The notes beneath the pieces were generated by a model. The model had not been told where the DNA came from. It ran no database searches and saw nothing but the letters and a program-made list of their open reading frames with translations. From Dirofilaria immitis (Eukaryota > Nematoda > Chromadorea > Rhabditida > Onchocercidae): a stretch of DNA of 64,000 nt. The translations under genes and the position numbers were made by a program. The stretch is taken from the NCBI GenBank assembly GCA_024305405.1, contig JAKNDB010000098.1:3281501-3345500 (forward strand). Reading direction: 5' to 3'. Shown here one piece after another: positions 51,863 to 61,685 of the stretch (its first letter is position 1; the number at the start of each line of letters is the position of its first letter).

Positions 51863-53623
51863 ATGAAGAACGATATTTGCATATTTTTATTTATTTTAAC
51901 AGCAACAACAGTTTATGTTAGTACTTTTGATTCTGATTCTTGTTAGTACTTTTGATTCTGATTCTTGTTAGTACTTTTGATTCTGATTCTTGTGTTTTAA
52001 AAACATTTTTCCAAATAAAAAAACATTTTTCTACCATTTTCCATAATTGTAATGAAGACATGATTAATTAATTACTTGAATTAATTTAAGGCTTGCGGTC
52101 CACAAGCTGATGGTGGTCCTACCGAAGCGACTCCACTTTCTCCTGCTCTTCTGGTTACTCAAATTCCTCCTGCTGCTCAGATTGCTACAGTAGCTCCGTC
52201 CGGTCCGTCTGCTCCAGCTGCCCAATCTGCTCCGCCCACTATAGTTATAGTTTATCCACCTTCTACACCTGCTCCAGCTCCTCCTCCTGTTGCTCCAGCT
52301 CCTCCTCCTGTTGCTCCAGCTCCTCCTCCTGTTGCTCCAGCTCCTGTTCCTCCAGCGGTTCCACGCGCTCCCCGCAACAACCACCTCCCCTGCCATGCCA
52401 ATGGCAATGGCTGCTGCGATGCCAATGGCAATGGGTGCTGCTGCTGCTGCTGGTGAGTCATTTAAAATTTAAACTATCTTCGTGAAATTAGAATTATCGC
52501 AAAATAAGAAAAAATTTAGCTAAACGAAAACGGAATGTTGATTTGATAAAAATGGAAAAATGTGGAGGCGTTAAGTTTGATATAATCATGGATGAACGAA
52601 ATACATTGCGAGAAACATTGAAAATTGTCGAGAAGTTGGAATCAAAGGTAACAATTCAGAAATTAATACTATAACACAAATTGATGATGAGAAGAATTTT
52701 ATTTTTGTTGGAATTACGAAACGAATCATTTTATTAAATATTTGAAAATTCAAAATCAGATACTTATGCACAATTAGCCTTCAGATGCAATTTATCAAAT
52801 GCATAAAGTTCGAAATGTTATAACAGTTCCCAAACGACTTTTGAAAAGTATGTAATATGGAAATGGCAATGACTATTTTTTGAATAAAATAGAAATAATA
52901 AAATCAAACATAAGTGAAAAGATAAAAGATTATTTCGAATTATGATTATTTCAGTTAAATATTTCAGATTAAATCAATGCAAAGATTTAATAATACAATG
53001 AATGGCATGAAATTTGAATCAGCAGGGTTAGTTTCTACTATTAGGAGGAGTGTTTAAGATTAGATATTATTTTTGGAAAGGATTATCATTCGATCTGCTA
53101 ACTATGGAATGATTAATCGAAAATGCAATAGCGGATTTTCCGATCACTGTTGATCACTAGTTTTTGCGGTCGCATCAAATAAGCATTATCCAACTTTTGG
53201 ATCATTTGATCGAAGTTTTTCCAACTGAAAGTCGTAACGGATTTTGCTATATTTGAATTCATAAAAGTATTAGCGATCGAATTTCAGAGATGGCAAATTA
53301 AAAATGTCATACAAAGTGGACGGCGAATGTAATTCAGTTCGTCACATCATGCTCGACGCTCTGTTCCAAATAGATACGGTATATATTTTTGTATGATATA
53401 ATGCATTTCCAACTAGTTATTCGGACAAGAATTTTCCTGAAATACGCCATACGCTTTTCCGAATACCGACGAGGCGCTTTGTATGTGATAAAAATTAGTT
53501 GAATCAAATGTTAATAAGTTGATAGAGCATTTCAAATTCATTTTGTTATAGATTCAAATGATAGTGACGAAGTGCGATTGTCAAAATTCATTTGTTGTCT
53601 TCAAGAACGACTTTCAAGAATAA
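51863..53623 (+). CDS. Array copy 6: longest secreted Pro/Ala-rich Cys protein, frameshift in exon 2
   Basis: Exons: 51863-51916, 52091-52452, 52520-52647, 52968-53026, 53288-53378 and 53552-53623 (TAA at 53621). The signal peptide is MKNDICIFLFILTATTVY. Exon 2 starts ACGPQADGGP and is 120 codons long, with TIVIVYPP and three tandem PAPPPVA repeats. Exon 3 opens AKRKRNVDL with EKCGGVKFDIIMDE. Exon 4 has IKSMQRFNNTMNGMKFESA. Exon 5 has GECNSVRHIMLDALF. Exon 6 has KCDCQNSFVVFKNDFQE. Exon 2 is one base too long: a C4 run near 52371, where C3 would keep the Ala/Met-rich end (AMPMAMAAAMPMAMG) in frame. As read it ends in a Cys-rich tail and TGA. All other exons are intact and in phase. It is an inferred secreted, convertase-processed protein of unknown family. 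Confidence 0.7.
51917..51991 (+). repeat. Triplicated 25-bp splice-donor unit in copy 6
   Basis: Three perfect copies of a 25-bp unit starting GTTAGTACTTTTGATTC, placed so that each begins with the exon 1 donor sequence. Only the first donor (51917) keeps the family phase into exon 2; use of the second or third would add 25 or 50 nt. Confidence 0.95.
52271..52333 (+). repeat. 21-bp coding repeat (PAPPPVA) in copy 6 exon 2
   Basis: Three tandem copies of GCTCCAGCTCCTCCTCCTGT plus one base, with a partial fourth. The repeat is in frame and shows how the Pro/Ala segment grows by slippage. Confidence 0.9.
52656..53036. repeat. Gene-conversion tract, copy 6 side
   Basis: This 381-bp segment (all of intron 3 beyond its first bases, exon 4 and the start of intron 4) matches 58678-59053 of copy 8 without a single substitution by eye. 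The only difference is a 5-nt indel. Exons 2 and 5 of the two genes are far more diverged. Confidence 0.9.
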
Positions 53624-53737
53624 TAAATTAGCGGGAACTATGACATTGATGATCGCTGCAGGAAAGCTTTAAAATTTGTGTTTACATTAATAAATTTATA
53701 TATTGGATTTTTATATTGTAAAAATTATCAACAACTG

Positions 53738-53795
53738 ATTACAATCATCATGTTGTTATTAGATCAGATTACAATCATCATGTTGTTATTAGACC
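53738..53795. repeat. 29-bp tandem duplication 3' of copy 6
   Basis: Two copies of GATTACAATCATCATGTTGT with ATTAGA(T/C)C, starting at 53738 and 53767. The matching 3' flank of copy 8 has no such duplication. Confidence 0.85.
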
Positions 53796-55014
53796 AAAAA
53801 AATTTTTCACAGTTAAATCGTTTTACTTAATTGATATTTATGTCATATTATTAGATGATAACGAATATATGAACAAATAACAACAAACTTGTTTTAAACT
53901 GCAAAAGTCGACTGTGAAATTTATGGAGTTTTATCGGTCATTGATATATGATGAAATCATTTAGTGATAAAGATAAAAAGAAAATGAGAGGGCAAATACG
54001 AGAAATTGTTCGTATGTCATTTTCTGCAATTTTTGAAAGTTGCATATATTCGGTCTTTCTATTGGTTGTTTATGAATAGGTTATTTAGCAATGCTAATAA
54101 TGATGAATCAAATATCAGCTGCTGATGATTATTCCACAAAGAGACGAAGCTGATAAAATCCCTATTCCTTCCCATGATGATGACATTTGCTTTTAAAAAA
54201 TCAAAAATTGAAATTTTTGTATGAACTTTTCAGTTGTATAATAACAAGATAAAATCATAGTTTTTGTAAGGCCGGGAATTAATTTTACCTTCCAAAACTC
54301 AATTTTTGCAGAGGAAAAAATTGAACGAAGGTTCCAATAATTTCAAAAAGTCGTTATAGCTTTTGTGAATTAAAACAAATATTTGTATATGAATATTTTC
54401 ACAAGCATCCGTTGTTGAGGTTAGCAATAGTTGTATTTATTAAAGTGAGTAAAATCGAAGAATATTTACTAATTTATCGCATAATTTTGACATTTGACAT
54501 TTTCGTCGTTTAAGTTTCTTGGTAGTCATTTGAAATTTAAACTTTTTTCTTTACAGATTCCTTTTAGATCATTAGTAACGAATCCCACAGAAGACAATTT
54601 ATTAAATTTGTGCAACGTTCTAAATTTGTATCAAATTATGATTTTAGTGATATCCCGAACTTTCATTGTTTTGATTTCTTTCTGGGTCGACGAAAAACTC
54701 GAACTTTCATTTGCGAATACTTTTTAGAGAATTGCTTTTTTAAAGCATAGAAGGAAGATAGTTTGTTATTGCTTACCCATTACCTCATAAGTAATGTCAT
54801 CAAGAGGAGTTTTGCAATTAAATTTTATGATTAAATAATTTATTAATTTATTGAAAGCTTTCTTCCTTTTTTAAAAGGTCAAAGAAGTCTAGTTAGACAA
54901 ACTAATTAATTGGAGAAAAGAAGATTAATTAGTTAAACTAATTAATTGGAAAAACTTTTGCATATGATTTTTATTACTAGCCATGAATCAATCATCTTGG
55001 TTTTACTGTCTCAC

Positions 55015-56915
55015 TTCATGTAATTATAGTTATTCCGCTTACTCCAGGTTGCTCTTACCATGATTCAAGCATCTGGTACTCTTCACGCTTCTATTTGTGC
55101 GATTTTAGTGAATATTATGATTGGAATTACCATTCAGGCTTTCATGAGATATTTGAAGTTAAAATTATTTTCATAAAATTAGTATTATTTTAATGCGAGA
55201 ATAATATAGCTAGGCAAAAGCGGAATACTGATCCGGCAAAAGTGAAATACAGGACATTGAGCACAATATAATCACAGATTAAGAAAATATATCACACGAA
55301 ACATCAGAAATTGTCAGGAATCTGAAATCAATTTTACAATTCGGCAATTAATTTTATAACAAAAATTGATGGACGAAAGAATTTTATTTGCTTAAATAAA
55401 AGAATAATTTCGTAAAAATTTACAAATAAAAAGTCAAACTTTTGTGTGCAATTAATTTTTAAAACTAAAATTTGTCAAATGAATAAAGTTTGAAATACAG
55501 TACTCCATCACTCTAAAGTAGCAATATCGAACTGCTTTTAATAAGTATATATGGAAGGAAGAAATTACTATGATTTTTAATTCAGTTTTGATAAAACATC
55601 TGACTATCACAAAAACCAAAATAATTTATATTTTTCATAACTCATTATTTGATAGAATTGAATTTTACGATATGCCTAACGTAAGGAATTATTATTTAAT
55701 CTTTGTTTCTTATTACCATAATAAAATACCGTAAGCTAATTCACACTATAAATATTTCTGATGTTATAACAAAGTTTATGATAATTTTTAAAAATATTCA
55801 CCCATTAAATACTACGTTATGCTAATACAGGATGGAAATGTTTCCAAGTACTACTCTCATAGTGAGAATGTTTTTAAATAAACAGTTTCACTATAAAGGG
55901 AGTCTTTTCATTCCGAGGTTTCTTCCTTCAAAATCAGCTATTCGACAAACGTTTCATTCGACTTCAACAATTATCCCGAAGAAACCTTTCTACTCTCAAA
56001 CATATTTTAATTTCGATTATGCGACGATAGTTTTTTATTATATTCTTTGTCTTACCAAAACTTAATAAACGTTATTAAAAGCGAATCCTATTATTATAAT
56101 ATGGCTCGTAAAGCATTCGCTACGTGAACGATACTTCATTATTATTAAACCTTTTTCTTTCTAATAAGAAATTCAGACATCCTCACAATATCACTTTAAA
56201 CTTAGTAATTACAGCAATATGCAAAAATTGTTACTATCATTGACGACAACAAGTAATTTTCAAAAAAATAAAAGTAATAGAATTAATATATGAAAATAAA
56301 AAAAAAAAAAAACTGTTTATCATTATGATTACTTCAGTTAGTTATTTCAGATTAGATTGATGCAAAGATTCAGTAATACAATGAATAGCATGAAACTAGT
56401 ATCAGCAGAATCGATTCCATCACTCATTTTTCTTCATTTTTTTAGTTGGAATTTATGTTGCAATTATATTCAAAGACTTAAAGAATTGCTTTAAATTAAA
56501 TTGTATTTTTGAAATAATTATCGTTCGATTTATTAATTAAGAAATGATTGAGAATGTAATCGTAAATTGCCTGGCTGTTATTACGCACTATTTTTTTTTT
56601 TTTGCAAAATGGTTACATCAGATAAGCTTTCTTCAACTTTTATCAATCAGCATATATTATTTAATTGAAATTTTTCCGACGAAAAGGAGCTTGGACCAGT
56701 TTTGCTAGTTTTTGATGTAGGAATTCTTTGAAAGCAAAAATTTTCAAAGTTCACTAAAAATATTAATGAAACTAATCATAAACAATTGAAAAAAAAATAA
56801 AGAAAGCCATAAGTATCTTGTGAAAAGTTTATATTCAAATTCATGAAAAAATGAAAGATCGAATTTCACAGATGGCAAATTGAAAATGATATAAAATGGG
56901 CGATTGATATATATA
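55015..56915 (+). pseudogene. Array copy 7: decayed, lacks exon 1
   Basis: Exon 1 is absent. A stretch of exon 2 remains near 55020-55060 (ATTATAGTTATTCCGCTTAC matches the VIIVVPPAP core of copy 8). Exon 3 (from 55210) reads RQKRNTDPAKVKY, then loses the Cys and stops. Exon 4 (from 56351) is open (IRLMQRFSNTMNSMKLVSA), but its donor is destroyed (GAATCG for GGGTTAG). Exon 5 (from 56872) breaks off after about 40 bp. Intron 3 holds about 400 bp without a counterpart in other copies (about 55800-56200). Intron 4 ends as in the other units. Confidence 0.75.
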
Positions 56916-57032
56916 TATTGTTCAAAAAATATTGTCGAAAACATGTTGTCATCAAATAAATTTTTTTGTTGATAATTTTATTGCCAAATTTTCATTACAT
57001 TTTTTAAATGATACTGAAGTGCGTGAATTTAC

Positions 57033-57696
57033 GCGATAATTATTTTTCACCAATAGCAAAACTTTGCATCTAAATATTTTTATGAATAAATAGGCATCTG
57101 TTGCTAAGACTAGCAATCGTTCTATTTATTGAAGTTTGAATGAAATCGAAAATCATTGCATTCGGTTTTAAATTTGTACGAAATGTGATTATCACATAAA
57201 TTTGACATTTCGTAACTTTCATTGTTTAAGTTTCTTTGTGATCAATTGAAATATAAACTTTTGTTTATAGATTCCTTTTAGGGCGTTCTTTTGAATCAAA
57301 ACGTCATAGAAGACAATTCGTTGAATTGGGACGATGTCTTAAATTTGTACCAAATTATGATTATCATATAAAATTGATATCCACAACTTTCATTGTTTTA
57401 ATTTCTTTCTGGCAATTAAAAATTTAAACATTCTTTCTCTCTCACTCTTTAAATCTTCTCTCGCTTTTATGGAGTTGTTTTTATATCATAGAAAACAAAT
57501 TGTTATTACTTATCTACCACGTCATAAAGTTTTCAAGCTCAATCTTTAACAATCAGGAATTTTCTGATTGAATTTTGTGATTAAAAATTTATCAATTTAT
57601 TCGAAGTTTTTTCATTTTTTAAAAAATCAAAAAAAAATCGGCTAGTTATTAATTGAAAAAACTATCATTTACTACAATTTCATATTACGCTAGCCA
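57033..57696. repeat. Segmental duplicate B (upstream of copy 8), matches 50698-51350
   Basis: Same block as upstream of copy 6, without the T22/pyrimidine insertion at its end. It abuts the broken end of copy 7, which suggests that the duplication breakpoint removed the rest of copy 7 and its own 3' flank. A 22-bp direct repeat (CCTAATTTAGAATGGAATGT) follows near 57807-57850. Confidence 0.85.
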
Positions 57697-57994
57697 TTTT
57701 GTTTATTCGAATTCAAAATTTATGAAGCAAAATTTTGAATCTGATTTTGATATAATTCAAAAATATCATAAAATGTTGATGTATGGCAAACAAATAGGCC
57801 TAATTTAGAATGGAATGTGAGACCTAATTTAGAATGGAATGTGAATAGTGAAGAGAATAACATTAACTTAAACGTAGTTAATGTGATGTTTTTTTTTTCC
57901 CATACATAATAAGAACGCTACTAATAAATATTCATAGAAACAAAAATACAATATCCTTCCGGTCATGATTATATTAAATTTCAGGCTTGCAAAG

Positions 57995-59812
57995 ATGAAG
58001 ATCGACATTTGCATATTTCTATTTATGCTAACGGCAACATTCGCTAGTGTTAGCACTTTTCTCATAGAAGTGTTTTTGTTCGTTTTTGATGTTTTATGAA
58101 ACACAAAGTCATTTTTCATAATTATAATGACGATATTGTTAATGAAGTACCCGAATTGATTTAAGGCTTGTGGTCCGCAAGCTGATAGTGGAGTTACTCC
58201 TTACGTTGCTCCGGTTGTTATGGTTACTCGGGCTTCTCGTCCTGCTACAACTGCTCCAGTCGATCCGACGACTCCTGGGACTACTCCGCCTAGTGTAATT
58301 ATAGTTGTTCCGCCTGCTCCACCTGCTCCAGCTCCTCCAGCCGCTCCGGCCCCTCCAGCTGCTCCGGTTGCTCCAGCTGCTCCAGTCGCCCCAGCTGTCC
58401 CGGCTGGTCGAGCTGCTCCTGCCGCTGCTGCGGTTGCTCAACCAGCTCCTGCTGCAGCCGCTCCTGTGGTTAATGGTGAATCATTTGGATTTGAAATTGT
58501 TGTAGTAAAATTAGAATTTTCCCAAACTGAAAAAAATTTTAGGTAAACGAAAACGAAGTGTTGATTTGGCAAAAATAGAAAAATGTCAGGGGTTGAGTTT
58601 GTTATATTCATGGATCAAAGAAACACATCGCGAGAAGCATTGAAAATTGTCGAGAAGCTGGAATCAAAGGTAATAACTCAGAAATTAATACTATAACACA
58701 AATTGATGATGAGAAGAATTTTATTTTTGTTGGAATTACGAATCATTTTATTAAATATTTGAAAATTCAAAATCAGATACTTATGCACAATTAGCCTTCA
58801 GATGCAATTTATCAAATGCATAAAGTTCGAAATGTTATAACAGTTCCCAAACGACTTTTGAAAAGTATGTAATATGGAAATGGCAATGACTATTTTTTGA
58901 ATAAAATAGAAATAATAAAATCAAACATAAGTGAAAAGATAAAAGATTATTTCGAATTATGATTATTTCAGTTAAATATTTCAGATTAAATCAATGCAAA
59001 GATTTAATAATACAATGAATGGCATGAAATTTGAATCAGCAGGGTTAGTTTCTGATATTAAGAGAAGTATTTTAGATTAAATATTATTTTTGAAAAGATT
59101 ATCATTTGATCTGCTAACAATGAAATGAAATGGTTAGCTGAATATGTAGCAGTGAATAGTCCCGGTTATTGTTACGCTCTATGCTTTTGCATTCGCAACA
59201 AATAAGCCTTATCTAATTTTAGCCAATCATTTGGCTAAAGAAACTTAAATCAGTTTTGTTGATTTTTAATATAGAAATTTTTGAAAACTTCATTGAAAAT
59301 AATACTGAAACTTACCATAAAGAATTAAAAAATTAAAAAGTCCACAACTATTTTCTGAAAAGTTAAATTTAAATTCGTAAAAGTATTAGAGATCGAGTTT
59401 CAGAGATGGCAAATCGAAATTGTTATATAAATTGAACGCTGAATGTGATGCCGTTCGTCACGACCTGCTTGACGCTCTAGTCCGGATAGATGCGGTAAGT
59501 ATTTCTTTAATATATTGTGCATTTCTCATTCGTTATCCGGTGAATAACTTTCCTGAAGTGTGTTGTGCATTTTTCCGAATTATAAACTTAGTGAAGCATT
59601 TTTCATTTGGTAAAATTGATTGAATGAAACATCAGCCAAGAGAATTGACAAAGTTATATAATTGCAACATTTTTAAATTCATTTTGTTATAGATTCAAAT
59701 GATAGCGACGACGTGTGATTGTCAGAACTCATTTGTTGTCTTCAAAAAGACTTTCAAGAATAATAAATTAGCGGGAACTATGACATTGATGATCGCTGCA
59801 GGAAAGCTTTAA
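57995..59812 (+). CDS. Array copy 8: secreted Pro/Ala-rich Cys protein, frameshift in exon 3
   Basis: Exons: 57995-58048, 58166-58475, 58543-58669, 58985-59043, 59404-59494 and 59693-59812. The signal peptide is MKIDICIFLFMLTATFAS. Exon 2 starts ACGPQADSGV and has 103 codons, mostly Pro, Ala, Val and Thr, with SVIIVVPPAPPAPAPP. Exon 3 opens GKRKRSVDL with EKCQG but is 127 nt instead of 128: a G4 run after TGTCA seems to lack one base, so the frame ends at TGA before NTSREALKIVEKLESK, which is otherwise intact. Exon 5 has NAECDAVRHDLLDALV. Exon 6 has TCDCQNSFVVFKK, and a 1-nt difference from copy 6 moves its end into a longer frame (TAA at 59810). It is an inferred secreted protein of the unknown array family: newly dead, or a homopolymer error. 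Confidence 0.7.
58678..59053. repeat. Gene-conversion tract, copy 8 side
   Basis: Partner of 52656-53036 and identical to it except for one 5-nt indel. A second identical tract of 69 bp covers the end of exon 6 and the 3' flank (59749-59817, matching 53609-53677). The sequence between the tracts is clearly diverged. Confidence 0.9.
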
Positions 59813-61685
59813 AATTTATATTTAGATTAACAAATTTATATAAACTGAATGTTAAATATTGTAGCAATTATCAATAAATAATCAATTATCACCCTGTTAT
59901 TAAATCAATTTTTCCCAAAGAAAATTTTGCTATGTTAAATCGCTTCACTGATTGACGTTTATTTGATAACAATGAATATATAAGCATATAAGAAGGGATT
60001 TATTTTGAATTGTAAATGACGGCTCTGAAATTTGTGAGATTTAATCGGTCATTGATATATGATAAAATCATTTAGTGGTAAGAATAACAAGATGATAAGA
60101 TGACAAATACGTATTGACTGCTCCATACGTCGCTTAATGCAATTTTTGAAAGTTACATATTCGATCTTTCGTAGCCAACGTAAATTTTTTTTTTTCGAAT
60201 ATCTGAAAACATGTTATTTAGTGATGCTAATGATTATGAAGAGAATATCAGTTGCTGATGATTATTCCATCACAGAGAAAGACGTTAAATAATATTTTAT
60301 TTATATCCCTTCTCATGTGTTGACATTTGTATGCACTTTTAAGAAGCACACGATTGAAATTTGTTGAAAATGGTCTTTCCTACTATGTTGTAACAAGATA
60401 AAATCATAGTTTCTGTAATTTGACCTAAAATTAATAATTCCCGCCAGTTTTGCATAGGATGAAATTTAAATAAAGTTTGAAAGCAATTTCAAAAATCGTT
60501 ACTACTTTTGTGGACCCAAAAAGTTATTGCAAATATTAATGAAAACTGCAACGATTGAAAATAAAATTTAATTTATTGTTTTTATATGAAATATTGGTGG
60601 ATGAAGAAAACGAGAATAAGCTAAAATTAAAGGCAAGCAACTATGATTTATCATTTTCCTGGAATTTGTTGCCATTTATATTTGAAATTAAGTAAATAGG
60701 TAATTTGGTGTGAACTTCTTTAGTTTGCTTAAAATGCGAAACACTGATATAAGAACTGCAGCTATTTGTATTTGATACATATTATTTCATAACTATTGTT
60801 GCGAATGTATTTGTTACCATCTAAACATTTTCTTATCAATTTTTGTTGCTTGCTTTTTGACACCAAATTAGTAAACAAAAATTGTCTGTAAATAGCAGTA
60901 TATTTGTATTATCTAAATATTTTCAGACATAACTAAGCATCTTTTGCTATGATTGCAGTACCAATTGAAATGAATGAAATCGAAAATCATCACATTCGAC
61001 TCAAAATTTTTACATTATCATTTAGAATTAACAACTTTCATTGTTTTAATTTCTTTTGATCAATTAAAAATTTAAGCTTTCATTTGCAGTTCTTTTTCAG
61101 AGATCTGTTTTCAAAATGAAATACCATACATTTGTGTTTGAACAGATTATTAATGCTTAATCAAGTTTTTCAGGTCCCATTGTCTTTAGCAGCATTTAAG
61201 ATCAGAGAGGATCAGTTGTCCAAATTCGTTGAAAACTTTTCTGCATCATAAATAGAACAGAATTGCAGCTGTTATCATCTATAAGTTTGTAATTTCTGCT
61301 TTGAAAAGTATGCTTTGAAAATTTTTGCTCATTTCATATTCATCTGAAATAATTTCTCTGGCACTAATCCGAAATCAAGCATTGTGTTTATTTAAATTAT
61401 TTAAATCGAATATTGATATGATTCAATAACAATATGATACGATAGATGCAAATAAATAATCCAGTTTATTATAGTTTATTGTAAGCCTGTAAAAAGTAGA
61501 GAGAAGAAATATAAAAATAAAATGAAGATGATGCGATATATTTTTTAATTTTTATATTATTATTTCTAATACAAAAGTATACTTATAAATCAGTTATATA
61601 GAAATGACTAAATATATTTATTAAGAGCTATAATAAGTATTCTTTCATGAGAATTATCATGATGTTAAATTACAGATTCCTTTTA

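Noticed and set aside
52064..52461. Minus-strand Arg/Ser/Trp-rich and Gly/Ala-rich frames over copy 6 exon 2
   Set aside because: Antisense of Pro/Ala codon repeats; no splice or family support. The same applies to 58139-58441 and 61785-62285.
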